Positions 26,886 through 40,371 of a stretch of DNA of 64,000 bases are shown here, one piece after another. The notes below the pieces were generated by a model. That model had not been told where the DNA came from. It did not search any database and worked only from the letters and a program-made list of their open reading frames with translations. The stretch's first letter is position 1. Every line of letters begins with the position of its first letter. The stretch lies in assembly GCA_025526915.1 (NCBI GenBank), contig JAHLKH010000131.1, positions 1 through 64,000 of the forward strand. Reading direction: 5' to 3'. The stretch comes from Entophlyctis helioformis. Its lineage: Eukaryota; Chytridiomycota; Chytridiomycetes; Chytridiales; Chytriomycetaceae. Made by a program: the position numbers and the translations under genes.

Positions 26886-28321
26886 TCAACCAAGGGAGAG
26901 CACAAAGACGTCGTTGTAGACGTTGCCAAAATCCATCCCGCCAAAGACGCACAGCTTGCTTTCAGCGCGAGGACAGCCAGGAGCAGAGAGAGACCGCATG
27001 GCGCATGTGTCGTGGTCCAATCGTGGCCCAGGCGCGGCAGGCGGCATGAACGCTGGATCCTCTTTATGCCAGATCCACGATTCTGCAATGAACGGAAGCA
27101 TGGTCAACTGGACCGACTTGAAGACATTTGAGACTGGCTAACAGGCAAGAGGCTCCTACCCGTGTCAAGCGTAAAAAGATCATCGACAGCGCACGGATGA
27201 GGCTGGAATGCCATACCGCCGTAGACAACAATTTTCGAGCCAACAGCCGTCGCACTATGTCCACAGCGCGGCCCTGGCTTGTCCCCAGTCGTCGCTGGCT
27301 GAGACCACGCATTGGTTTCTTTATCGTCCAACGTGATGTAAAGCGAGGTAAGCCTGCTGCAATGAGACCAAAAGTGCCAGCAGTACCACGACTTGCCTGT
27401 ATCGAAAACCCAGAGATCGCCAAGAACATCCTGGCCTGCAAGACCGCCAAAGACAAAGACCTTTCGTCCAATCGCACACATGGAGTGGCCCAAGCGAGAC
27501 TTTGGGCTCTTTGTGCCTTGCCGTGGAGCATTGACAGCAGCCCATGCAAGGCGATCCAGATCCAGGCAGTACATGACCGCATCGTCCACCGGCCTGTCTT
27601 TCTCGACACCGCCGCCAAACACATAAGCGCGGCAACTTGTCTCGGGCTCATTCAAAGCCGTCTGGGGGTACAGCTGTTGTTGCGCCGGCTTCTGAACCTT
27701 GACCAGCGCGACAGAGTGGAGCGTTCGAGCGATTGGCGACGAGCCTCTGGTGAGGATCCGCTGCCAGACGGACGTTTCCAGGTTGAAGGTCCACATGTCG
27801 TTCAGAGGGCCGTTTGCACCAGCGCCAAACATGATCACCAGACGCTCGCGCTGGCCCCAGGCTGCGGATCTTGCCAGAAACGCCGAATGCTCGTATCTGG
27901 CCGGCGGGACAGGCGAGCCATGAGCAGGCAGGACTTGCGACCAAGTGGCGGTTTCTGGACAGGTTCCGCAGCGTCAGTGCAACAACGCAAGGGAGCCTGG
28001 GAGAGTGGCAGCGACACACTTGCACGCACCAAGCTCCAACTTGAACAGGCTGTTGTAGAACCCGTCTTCTGTGCTTGCGCCTCCAAACAACAGCGCTGAG
28101 CCACCGACTTCGTCGAGCGTCAAAGTGTGGCCTGCACGTGGAGACGGCAGAGCAGCAACGACGCCTGGGTCGCTGTCCACAATCACATCTGCAGTCACCG
28201 TCACCGGAAACCAAGTCGGCACGGACTGGGCTGCAGTCCCAGCCATGCCGGCTCCTTTGCCCGCACCAGCATTTGGAGCCGGGCTCTGCGGACGAGTTGC
28301 GACAGCGTTCAACAAGCTCAT
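26886..28321 (-). CDS. Kelch-repeat beta-propeller protein
   Basis: Three exons: 28321-28030, 27954-27160 and 27082-26886; 427 residues, phases consistent. At least five Kelch blades are visible, each with the hydrophobic-GG and downstream W/Y: LPSPRAGHTLTLDEVGGSAL (then LFGGAS), PPARYEHSAFLA ... IMFGAGANG, GHSMCAIGRKVFVFGGLAGQ, GHSATAVGSKIVVYGGMAF and LDHDTCAMRSLS ... LCVFGGMDFGNVYNDVFVLS. Family members such as Rab9 effector p40-like and fungal Tea1-like proteins use the propeller for protein contacts; no further domain identifies the partner here. The long hydrophilic insert at residues ~185-215 is unusual. Confidence 0.85.
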
Positions 28322-28384
28322 TATTGTGTGTTTGGCGGTCAGGTCAGCCTTCATTCCAATGTCAGTGCGACTTCCGACCCCTGT

Positions 28385-29737
28385 TCAGATGCGAACAAGA
28401 AGCTTTCCGAGCGTCTTGCCGCTCTCAAGGTCGATGTGGGCAGAGGCGGTGTCGCTGAGCTCGTAGATCTTGTGAATGTGGACAGACAACTGGACATGTG
28501 GACACGGCAGACAAGTGGCGGATTGCATAGTCAGCATGGATCCAACGTGCAACGAGCACGCCGTGGTGCACAGCCAGCTCTCGCATACCTTTTTGTTTGC
28601 AACGAGCTCCACAAGTTCCTTGGCGACTGGGAGCAAACAGTCAATACGTTGAGTCGATGCTGATGGGCTACCACATCGACAAGACACGTCGACTTACGCG
28701 GCTGGAACTCTTCGGGGGTCGAGACGAGCTGGAAGAGCGACGGACGCATGAGGCGGATCTGCTTTGGAACCAGCTTGGTGATGACAATGGGGTCGACCAT
28801 GCCAGACGCGTTTCCGAACGAGAGCATGGATCCGAGCTTGCGCAAGCAGGCGAGCGAGGTGTCAAAGGACGTCTTGCCAACGCCGTCAAAGACGGCATGC
28901 ACGCCTTGGCCGCCAGTGATCTCCATAACGCGAGTGAGCACGTCTTCGTTGGCATAAGTGATGACGTGATCTGCACCAGCAGCCTTGGCCAGAGCAGCCT
29001 TTTCAGCGGTCGAAGTGATGCCAATGACGGTAGCACCAATGTGCTTGCACACTTGCACGAGCATCTGGCCCGTGCCGCCAGCAGCAGCCTGCCGCAAATA
29101 GCAACGTTGAGCCGGATCAGTAAGGCACATGACCGATCTCAGCGGATGCCTTGGCAGTCCTTACGTAGATCAGGACGGTCTCAGTGGGCTTGACAGCATG
29201 TGCGATGCGGGCAAGCGAGAGGGCAGTCAGGCCCTGGAGCAGCAGGGCAGCGCCGGTTTCGTCCGAGACAGACTCTGGCAGCTTGACGGTGTAGCCTGGA
29301 CAGATGCACGCAGGTTGCGTAAGCAGACATGGCGGCAGCAAGCAGACGGGTATTGTGGGCGGATGCATGCCTTGGGGCACGGCGCTGTATTCAGAGTAGC
29401 CGCCGCTGCCAGAGTAGGCGACTCTGTCGCCGACCTTGAAGCTGGACACGCCGCTGCCGACGGCCGCCACGACACCCGAGGCCTCACTGACACTACAGGT
29501 CAGACAGGTGCCAGCCGAGCGAGCATGTAGTTGGTACCATTACCGGCCAGGGATGAAGGGAAGCGGCATCTTGTACAGGCCCGTGCGGTGGTAGGTGTCA
29601 ATGTAGTTGACGCCTGCAAAGGCGTTGCGCACAAGCAGCTGGCCAGGGCCAGCCTCGGGTCTCGCTGCATCGCTGGTCAGGAGGAGAGCCTCTGGGCCGC
29701 CGGTTTGGTGCACTTGCACGGCTCGCATAGTCGACAT
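28385..29737 (-). CDS. NADPH:quinone oxidoreductase (zeta-crystallin/Zta1 type)
   Basis: Six exons: 29737-29544, 29486-29371, 29295-29165, 29088-28698, 28626-28589 and 28489-28385; 324 residues, the normal length. Landmarks: NAFAGVNYIDTYHRTGLYKM, SFKVGDRVAYSG, LLLQGLTALSL, AAAGGTGQMLVQ (dinucleotide-binding loop), ADHVITYANED, HAVFDGVGKTSFDTSLACLR, and C-terminal SDTASAHIDLESGKTLGKLL. It lacks structural-zinc cysteines, as expected for this medium-chain reductase branch, which performs one-electron reduction of quinones. The intron after exon 2 begins GCATGC rather than GT. The fifth exon is only 38 nt. An in-frame Met 33 nt upstream is a possible alternative start. Confidence 0.93.
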
Positions 29738-29852
29738 TTTGCGCAGGATGGTGAGTGTGGGCAGCCGCATATTTATCGTAGATCTTGGTGAAGAGAGCCA
29801 TCTTGCACTGGATGGCATGGCATGGCATGGCATGGCATTCCACAGAAGGTCA

Positions 29853-30603
29853 AGGCCAAGCGGTTTGCCATGCGCAGCAACAGCACGTCTATTCGCGGAA
29901 ACGCTCCTGAGGGCATCATGAAGCTGGCAGGATCGACCACTGGAAAGCGCGCATCTGCTGCGTCTCAAGGCCGCTGTGACAAGCCAACAGAGAAGGACAT
30001 TCCCGTTGTGTGGGCATTTGGCATTGACTTTACAGGCCAAGGTGGCCGGCACACTGTGTTTGAGAAGTTTCTCATCAGGCATCTGCGGTCGTCTGGATAT
30101 GCCTATGTGCGTCTGATGCCATGCCATCCATCTATCCATCTGTGCACCAACTGACACACGATCATGCACACACACACATACAGATCTACCGCTGCAACGA
30201 GAACCTGACCAGCCAGATGTGCCCGCAGTGCAAGCAGCGGATCCCATACGAGAACCGCACCAACCTGCGACGCTACGAGTGCACCAACTGACACACGATC
30301 GTGCACCAACTGACACGATCGCACGCTCTCACGCTGGTCTACCGCTGCAACGAGAACCTGACCAGCCAGATGTGCCCGCAGTGCAAGCAGCGGATCCCAG
30401 ACAAGAACCGCACTAACCTGCGACGCTACGAGTGCACAGACTGCAAGACTGTCTACCACCGAGACGTGCTTGGAGCCACCAACATTGGAATGGTTGCACT
30501 GTGGCATCTGCTCTTTGGACAGCGGCCGCTCTCCTTGGCGCACACCAAAGCCGACGAACCAGTCACATGCAGCAATCAAAGCGTTGCCGTGCCACCAGGA
30601 TAA
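29853..30603 (+). pseudogene. Fanzor/TnpB-like (RuvC nuclease) C-terminal relic
   Basis: The plus strand encodes a fragment reading STSIRGNAPEGIMKLAG, then WAFGIDFTGQGGRHTVFEKF and LIRHLRSSGYAY. After an apparent intron (30107-30183, GTGCGT...CAG) it continues YRCNENLTSQMCPQCKQRI. The final block (30339-30603) has CPQC and CTDC zinc-ribbon knuckles followed by YHRDVLGATNIGMVAL. TS-Q-x-C-x2-C, then C-x2-C, then RD-x(3)-A-x-NI is the C-terminal signature of TnpB and eukaryotic Fanzor RNA-guided nucleases (last RuvC Asp). The zinc-ribbon exon is present twice; the first copy (30184-30291) ends in a stop before its second knuckle. The N-terminal and RuvC-I parts are missing, because the quinone reductase gene starts just upstream on the other strand. 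Not functional as it stands. Confidence 0.75.
30186..30437 (+). repeat. Tandem duplication of the zinc-ribbon segment, 153-bp period
   Basis: About 100 bp (30186-30284) recurs at 30339-30437 with roughly four substitutions. The linker motif gcaccaactgacac also occurs beside each copy and once more in the preceding intron (near 30145), so the duplicated unit included intronic sequence. Confidence 0.85.
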
Positions 30604-30779
30604 GCCGACCGTGGGGACACTAGGACTAGCAGGAGGAAGGCGGCCCTCGGCAGTGTGAACGCCACAAGTTAGTGGCGCAGCGTGCCACCACACCGTTTCA
30701 TGTTTGTTGATGCTTGGCCGGCCAACCCCCACTTTCTTGACGAATTCGGCTCCCTCTCTCTCCCCAAATCACAAAGTTG

Positions 30780-33700
30780 ATGGCGGCGGACCTCCCAGCC
30801 GAGCAAGTCATCGCCAGCGCCGCACACACCAAATACATTGCGGAAAACAGCAGCCACAACGACGGCAGCTTCTTCACCGGCAGCAACTTCAACAGCACCA
30901 GCAGCATCATGAGCCCTGAGCAGTTTGCGTACCAGCAGCGCTCGGTGCCTCCGTCCCCGCCGGCGCAGCTTCTTGCTGTGCAGCATGTGGACGGTTCAAC
31001 CACAACTGCCTCGACGCTGTCGGGTGGCAGTCTGTCGCCAAATGCGTCGCTGACCCCCCACTTTAGCTCGTCCGACGAGCCCGTGTTCGACCCGCAGCTG
31101 CAACGGTAAGCGAGCCAGAGCTGTGCCTGCTGTGTCGTGTTCAGTCACCGCCCCAGTCTGTGCCAGTAGCCCCAGCCGCAGGCTGTCCAAGCTCCCCTCC
31201 AAAGTCCCCCCTGCGTTGCCTTGTGCTGTGCACTGTGCTGCGTGTGTGCACCACCCACCATGCGATGCATGTCTGTGCCGTTGCCGCTGCCCCTGCCCGT
31301 GCTTCTCTGCTGTGGGGGCTCATCGTGCATTTTGCGGCTGGCGCTGGCGCAATTGCGGCTCACGGCCAGAATCCTCCGGCAGCAGCCCCATTGGCTCTCA
31401 TTGGCTCTCGTTGGCGCTCTCGCGCGCTCATTGGCGGGCTGTGTTCCGGCGTCCGTGTTCTGGCCGAGGATGCTCCCCCCGCGATGACTTGGCGGCCGCA
31501 GAGCCGCGGCCTTCCGACGTCCTTCCCTCTCCTTCATGTGGCTCTTCCGACGCTCCCCCTTTTTCCCTCCTCTGTGCCCCCCCTTGCCCCTCCATGCGTT
31601 GAATCCTGCATTTGCACACCACGTGGCCAGCCACCAGGCTTGAACGTTGCCGCGCATTTGGTTAACGCGCTTTTCTCCATGCGTCTCCTTTCCGCTGCGC
31701 CGTCTGCGCCTCCCGGCACTCGCCCGCCCCACGCTCGGCTTTGCGGTCCGCTCTTCCCTCCTTCGGCCGACGGTCGTGAACTATTCTTCCCAAACCGCGC
31801 CAAAATTGCCACCAAATCGGATGCCGCTGCTTGGTCCTGCGCCACTGCCTCGCCTCCTCCCTCCGGTCATATTGACGTTGGTGACGACGACAACGACGAC
31901 AAACAAACACACAACGCTTTAAACACAACGCCAGCCCTGCCCCGTCTTCCCCCCACGCACCCAAGCGTCAAGGCACTCGCACAATCGCAGACGGAAACCC
32001 CCCCTTTCCTACAGCGTCGCAGCTCTGTGACCTGTACGCCGCAGATGCGCAGTCAAGGTACACACACTCCTTCAACATTCTGTCCCACCATGCTCCACTC
32101 GAGCACGCCTGCTTGTGCCCCCTGCCTATGCCCTCTGCATGCGGCCGTCGCCGTTATCTATCCGCCAGGACCTTCATATCTGCGGTCTACCAGTGTTCCA
32201 GACGCTCAGACTGACCATGTCGCTTTCCATGGTGCACACCTCGACCGACCCATCCACGGCACTTCAAGCCTGCAAGTCCAGATCCGGCCCAAAATCGGCA
32301 AGGGCTTCGCTTTCACAGAGGGTATATGGCTGGGCTACAGACGCAACTACTTCCAAGTCAGCTCCACCTTTGTCATCCTCGACTCGGCCAAGCAAGCAGT
32401 CCAGCCCTCGGACGCAATCCTCGCTTCGACCCCAGCCGGCCTTGTGCCCGTTAGCCGCTTCGCATTCTCGCTCGCCTCCCGCTGCTCGGATGGCGAGGAC
32501 TCGGCACCTGTAGATATCGTGCAGCGCACGGCCAAGCGTGAAAAGGGCCCGCAGACCACCCCTCCGCGCCTGTTCTGCAGCCCGCTCCCTTCCATAGACA
32601 CGGCCCCTCACGATGCTCCTGCTGGCGGCGCCGTCGTCTACGAGCGTCTCCAGTTCCGCAACACGACCATTGCCGCCTCGCGCCGCCGGTTCGCTGCACA
32701 GTACCACTTTGTGTCGGTTCAGCTCTGGGCTGTGCTCGATGACGGCTCAGAAATCATTGTCGCGACGACCGAGACGGTCCCGCTGGTCGTCCGCAGTCGC
32801 TCGCCGCGCCACTACATGGACAATGACTCTGGAGACTTTGCAGATACCACGCCCACGTCGCCCGTCACGGCCACAACCCCCCCGCGCCTCAAGCTGCGTC
32901 GCCCGGGCGAGTCGGGCTGGCGGACCTCGTCGTCTGGACTGCCCGGACTCAACTCGCCTGCACAGTCGTCTGCGCCTCTGTTCTCGCCGTACCCACAGTC
33001 TGCTCTCCTGTCGCCCCGCATTGCACATATCCCGCGTCCAGACGCCTCCATGTTGCCGCCTGCAGGCAGTCAAGGAATGCTGGCGAGGCAGCAGTCGGGC
33101 GGATTGCAATCTGCATCGTCTGGCTCGCTGCCTTCGCTCGGCGATTCCTCGAGCAACCAGCTGTCGTATCTCCTCACAGACATGTCCGTGTCAAGCAGCA
33201 CCTTCCCGTCGCTGTCGTCCTTTGTCGGCGCGCCGCAAATCTCCGCTCCCGGCATGAACATGCACAGCATGGGCCTCAACCCTGCTGGCCAGATGATCTT
33301 CCACGACGGCCTGATTCTGCCGGCAAAGACAGACTCGCCGTCGACGCCTTCGACCGGCTCGTCGCTGGACACGGTGTCTTCAAACCACTCGCTGCCGCAT
33401 CTGTCTCTCCAGCGTCCTCTTGTGTCCAGCATGTACGGCAAGGCTCTCTCTGCACAGCCCATGTCTGCACATCCCGGCCTCGTGCAGCAAATGTCCATGT
33501 TTGGCCCTCCAACCGCGCCGTCGTTTTCCAACGCGTTCATGTCCACTGCACTCGGCACTCGGCCAGTCGGCGGCAATGGCCAGGGATCATCACACAGCCA
33601 AAATAGCAGTCAGCAACAGCACCAGCCCCAACACCAGTACCAGTATCAGCACCAGCACCAGCAACACAGCCACAACAACATGATGCTGATGGGCATGAAC

Positions 33701-33859
33701 GTATCCATGCCCATGCCACACATCTCTGACGCGCACAATGTCTTTAGTGTCAGCAGCCAATCTGCACTTGGACAGCCAGCAACCCTTGTGACAACCATGC
33801 CCTCTTCTACAACCGACTATTTTTCACATCAACCCGGGGCCTCCAAACCTGTTCCATGA
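30780..33859 (+). CDS. NDT80/PhoG-family DNA-binding transcription factor
   Basis: Model: exons 30780-31105, 32023-32057 and 32202-33859, which sum to 672 residues in phase. The DNA-binding domain (residues ~125-325) shows LQVQIRPKIGKGFAFTEGIW, GYRRNYFQVSSTF, VDIVQRTAKREKGPQ, YERLQFRNTTIAASRRRFAA and the closing VRSRSPRHY, matching NDT80/PhoG (Ndt80, XprG, Vib-1). Ascomycete members control meiosis, nutrient-stress proteases and cell death. The remaining ~340 residues are Ser/Pro/Gln/His/Met-rich, typical of activation regions. The first intron would be 917 bp, far longer than others here, and the middle exon is 35 nt, so the 5' structure is the weakest part. The frame is also open upstream of exon 3. 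Confidence 0.82.
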
Positions 33860-33958
33860 TCCTGCCATCACGTTCTCTCTGCCTCGGCTCACCACAATAG
33901 AAATTTATTAAAGTACCCAAACAATTGTCCCATTTCGTTGAGATCTCGGCTCCAGATC

Positions 33959-35914
<1,956 letters not shown>

Positions 35915-36051
35915 GTACACACCGCCACTCGAGAGCATCAAGCAGGTTGCCTGCATCTCATTGTCCTGCGTGCACTTTTATTCATTTGGTCGTCCTCTTG
36001 GGGTCGCCACGGATCGCACTTTGAATGAACAGTGCCAATCAGCTCAATCCA

Positions 36052-38400
36052 TCAAAGCCCCTGCGATCTTGCTTCGGTTTCGTAAATGACCATGCGCCAC
36101 AACTTCATCACAAACATCTCTGCCTCGTCATCGAGCACCTGCCGGAAGTCCACATCATTGCCCATTCACGTTTACACGGTCAGCAGCTTTTCGCACTCAT
36201 CGGCCAGCATGGACTCGACGGCATCGCAATGCAGTGCACATACCGCCTTCAGTTCATCCACAACAGTCTGGGCGTCGGCTTTGCCACGGATCTTGTCCAG
36301 GACAAACTCGATCAGGTCGGCTTCTTCATGCCCGACATACTCGACAATCTTGCGACTCAAAAAGGGCCGAAGTTTGGTGTCCACAACCACCTGCATGTGC
36401 AAGCCACGGCAGCCAATGTTAGTGCTCACGCTGAGAGGACACACCGCACGTGCAGCCAACACGCTTTACATCGCCAGATGATGCAGTCAAGCACCGCTTA
36501 CAGAATCGAGATAGGCCCACTGCACGCTCCATCCCCAGAGACCCTCGCGGTCCGTGGGAATGCTGGCGACAAGACTCTGGATGGCCTCCAGCCGCTCTTC
36601 CTTTGTCATGATGCGACTCACAACGAATCCGCTTGCCGCCTTGGCTGCCGCTCGTGCCGCCGACTCGCTCTCGTGCGCAGCGGCAAACGCTCGCTCTTCG
36701 GCCTCGGCAGTACGATCGCGGTCGTCAAAGTCGGCTTCACGCTGGCGCTCACGCGTTCGGCGTGCCAGCCATCGCGCTCTGTCCAGTTGGCCAAGCACGA
36801 TCCCCATACCGAGTGTCAGCGACCACGCATGCAGTGTGCCAGTGCACTTTAACAAGCCCTTTACATGAGCAAACATGGCAGCAGCCGTTCATCTTACCTG
36901 TCGCGGTAAAACTCTTCGTCGCCCTTGTCGCGCTCTTGGTCATCGTCAAACTCTGAGAGTCGCTTCAGGAGATACTCTCGTGTCCGCTGCCGTCGCGATT
37001 CATGGCTGCTGTCTGCAGCTTCATCGGCTTCGATGCGGCGAAGTCGTACCGCTTCCTGATCTTCCCATCGCCTCTGTCGCTCTTGGAACTCTAGACGCCG
37101 CTCGTGCTCTCTGGCCTCGAGGCGTCTCTTATCCGCCTCCTCGTCGTCCTCGTCTACATCTGCACCATTGCTGCCGTGCACTCCGGCACTGCTTCCAGAC
37201 GGCCCAGACGATGCTCCATTGGTATGCTTGCCGTCTCTGGTGGTATTGGCATTGCCATTTCGGTCTCCGTCGTCAACGTCCATGTTGGCCAGAAACGCGC
37301 TTGCCTTTCGCGTCGATGCTTCCTCCATGACGGGCTGGATGGCTTTCCAGATCTCCTCGTCAAAGCGATCGGCGTCGGGGTCTGGAATGGCACTGAGATG
37401 GACGCGCACAATATCGTCGACCTTGAGAACAAGACGGTCCGACGAGCCCAGACGCACTTCCCTGCTTTCCTCAGCCGCATCATCGGCAGGCTTATTGGGC
37501 TTGCCGCCTTGCAACCGTGAAGGCGATTCATCAGATGAATCGCAGCCATTGGCATCCTTTTGATCCTCATGACCCTCTTGGTCATCGGGCTGCTTCGCTT
37601 GAGTAGACTCGCCCGCTTCCGCGCTCGCATTGGCAAGGGGTTTTGCCCCCAGCGCATCGCGGCCCAAGACTCGCAGTGCCCTGATCGCACTCAGCGGCTC
37701 CTCAAACACACAGAAGCCAAAACCAGTGGCCTTGCCGCCGTCAGCGACAACACGCTTCCATGAACGCACTGGGCCACAGGTCTGTCTCCGCAGAACAGGC
37801 CGTGTAAGTAAGTTGGTGGGGGCATTTGAACCATTGGAGCGAGAGAAGAGCGGCACAGATGCCTGCGTACCTGAAGCAGCCTTGTGACCATGTCGTCTGG
37901 CACACATTCGCCAATGTGGCTCACAAAGACCGTCGTAAGAAGATCCTGCACATGCGGTGGGAGCAGAAGCGCAGCCGGTATGGCTGGAGCAGCGGCCGTC
38001 GATGGTACGGCAGCCGATCCTGGCACGGCTGCTGTTGATGCAGAGTCCTGTGCTGGTAGGGGTGCTGGGGCGGATCCAGGCGCCGCCATGGGGAAGAACG
38101 GAGGAGGAGGACGCTGATGCTGGCCACCCATCAACGGCATGGGCATATGTGGCGGCATGCCCATGGGCATTCCTAATGGTCCAGCCAGCGGCATGCCGGG
38201 CATGCCAGGCGCACCAGGCATCATGGGCGGACGGCCGTAAGGCGGATATGGCGGGTACGGCGGGTAAGGCGGCAAGGGGGCGCCGGGCATGGGTGCTGCC
38301 AGAGAACACATCAAGGGTCAGCCAGCCAGCAGCCAGCAGCCAGCAAGCGCACGCCGCACTCACCCTGCAGCGGCTGGCCGTACGGGTGTGTCGGATCCAT
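36052..38400 (-). CDS. RBM25-like splicing factor (RRM plus PWI)
   Basis: Six exons: 38400-38364, 38295-37871, 37781-36898, 36778-36502, 36390-36178 and 36138-36052; 640 residues, phases consistent. A Pro/Met/Gly-rich N-terminus is followed by an RRM ([40 protein letters not shown]). Then comes an acidic, Arg/Glu-rich helical region ([20 protein letters not shown]), and last a PWI domain ([57 protein letters not shown]). This RRM - RE-rich - PWI order is that of RBM25 and yeast Snu71, U1 snRNP-associated factors that promote 5' splice-site selection. A nuclear role in splicing is inferred from architecture. Confidence 0.92.
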
Positions 38401-38639
38401 GCCTGCACAGCGTTGTGGTTGCGCGCACCAAAGTGGATCTCCCTCGTGCAACAGCAACAGCAAGTAAGTTGATCCCGCCGCCATCTGCATGGCATTCCCT
38501 GCAGATGCAGGCCCGCACCTGCACCCGCACCTGCACCCGCACTCGCCGCACCGGCCGACTTGTGCTGACTGGCCACCACCTACTGACCGCTGACCACCAT
38601 CCGCCGACCACCACCCGTTGGCCACCACCAACACAGTCC

Positions 38640-40079
38640 ATGTCTGTTCCCGACTTTAAGCTCCCAGCTCTGTTCAATGTCAAGGGCAAAGTTGCCCTCG
38701 TCACCGGCGGTGGCGCCGGCATCGGCAAGAGTAAGCCTTGAGTCTCTGCCGCCAGGCACCGACTGTCTGCTGGCTCCTGGCTGCTGGCTGCGAGCTTCCC
38801 ACCGCCTTGCAGCGCTCGCACACATACACGCCGATGCACACGCTTGTGGCACGCGTCCCTCCACCACAGCCGACTGACATCTGCCTGCTCCTTGCATGAG
38901 CAGTGATGGCGGCTGCCCTTGTCCAGAACGGCGCCAAAGGTTCGTGCACACTCCTCAACCGCTCATCGGCCGCTCCTCGACCGCTCACCTTCTTGCTCGC
39001 TTCCCCTGCCAGTTTACATTGCTTCCCGCAAGCTCCAGGTCGTCGAAGAGGCCGCCAAGGAGCTGACCGCCCTTGGCCCGGGCACGTGCATTGGCCTGCA
39101 AGCCGATCTGATGAGCCGCAAGCAGGCCGAGGACCTTGCTGCCCAGCTGGCGGCACGAGAGTCCAAGCTGCACATTCTCGTCAACAACTCGGGCATGTCA
39201 TGGGGCAGTCCCCTCGACAACTTTGACGAAAAGAACGGCTGGGACAGACTCATGGCCCTCAACGTCAAGTCCATGTTCTATCTGACTGCTGCGTGCGTCC
39301 CTCGTCGCTGCTGTTATACCACGCGCAGATCTTGCGCACTGACATTATTGCTCGCATGCCTGCTTGTCCACGCATGCTCCTTGCAAACTCCTGCCAGACT
39401 CGTGCCACTTCTCAAGGCTGGTGCCAACAGCAACGTCGACCCTGCTCGCGTCATCAACATCAGGTCTGTCACAGGCTGCTCCGTGTGTTGGTGCACTGGC
39501 CTTGGAAAGCATCAAGAGAACTCACATGTATCCCACTATTGCTGTCTTGAAAGCTCCGTTGCTGGAATCCAGGCCGTGGCCGAGTCGCCGCTTGCCAACC
39601 CAGGCACCGGCACATGGTCATGTAAGCGCAACCCCTGCCTCTGTCGTTTATGCACAACACCTCTGCCTGCTGGCGACTGACGCTTTCTCTTCATCGCAGA
39701 CGCTGCTTCCAAGGCGGCCGTCAACCATCTCACGCGCGTGCTTGCATCGACGCTTGCGCAGTAAGTTGCGCAGACCAGTCTTGACACTGCCCATCTCCTA
39801 CTGACGCAATACTATCCGCCGATTTCGCTACCAAGGCATTACATCACAGTCAATGCCATCGCACCGGGCGTTTTTCCTTCGCGCATGACCAAGTTCGGCA
39901 TTGACTCGGCCAAGGATGTCATGGAGAGTGCGCAGCCCCTCGGCCGCATCGGCGTCCCGGAAGATCTGGCCGGCCTGATTGTTTTCCTGTCGAGCCGCGC
40001 GTCGGCGCACATCACTGGTGTCATTGTCCCCATCGACGGCGGACACAGCCTTGGCCACTCTGGCCTCGCTCGCCTCTGA
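38640..40079 (+). CDS. Short-chain dehydrogenase/reductase
   Basis: Seven exons: 38640-38730, 38904-38939, 39013-39292, 39398-39463, 39554-39621, 39700-39760 and 39836-40079; 281 residues in phase. Classical SDR motifs: VTGGGAGIGK (cofactor glycine motif), ILVNNSGMSWG (NNxG), INISSVAGIQ (catalytic Ser), Y-A-A-S-K (catalytic Tyr and Lys, spanning a junction), VNAIAPGVFPSRMT and C-terminal GVIVPIDGGHSLG. It resembles fungal 3-oxoacyl-ACP-reductase-like SDRs (RhlG-like), which use NADP(H). The Arg in VYIASRK after beta-2 favours NADPH. The substrate cannot be inferred. Confidence 0.92.
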
Positions 40080-40371
40080 GTCGCAACTCGTACGGCCACA
40101 TCTGACTCGCCAGACATCCAGCCCCATGATCCCGACTCGAACACATGTCTGAACACATGAACAATGTAAACGGGCATTTTATGGCTATAGGTGCTGGCAG
40201 AAGGAAAAACAGTTGAAAAACTTGGGACATTCAGAGAGGGAGAGGGAGAGGGGAAAGGAGGGAGCCGTACAGAGGAGAAGGCCAAAAAGGAAACATTTTC
40301 TTGGGGCAGCTCATATCAACAGGGCCTTCGCTTGCCAAGTAGCGCGGCCCACAGGACCAACGGAAAATGTT

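Noticed and set aside
27330..27420. Possible intron inside the middle Kelch exon
   Set aside because: Removing the candidate GC-AG or GT-AG segments breaks the downstream frame, while the uninterrupted exon keeps exact phase.
29853..30603. Bacterial IS605/IS607 contamination
   Set aside because: The fragment is embedded between intron-bearing eukaryotic genes and has its own apparent intron, so a resident Fanzor-type relic is more likely.
31160..33859. A single 899-codon NDT80-family frame without introns
   Set aside because: The first ~280 codons are low-complexity and non-conserved, whereas exon phases from 31105 through 32023-32057 to 32202 fit exactly; kept as an alternative only.
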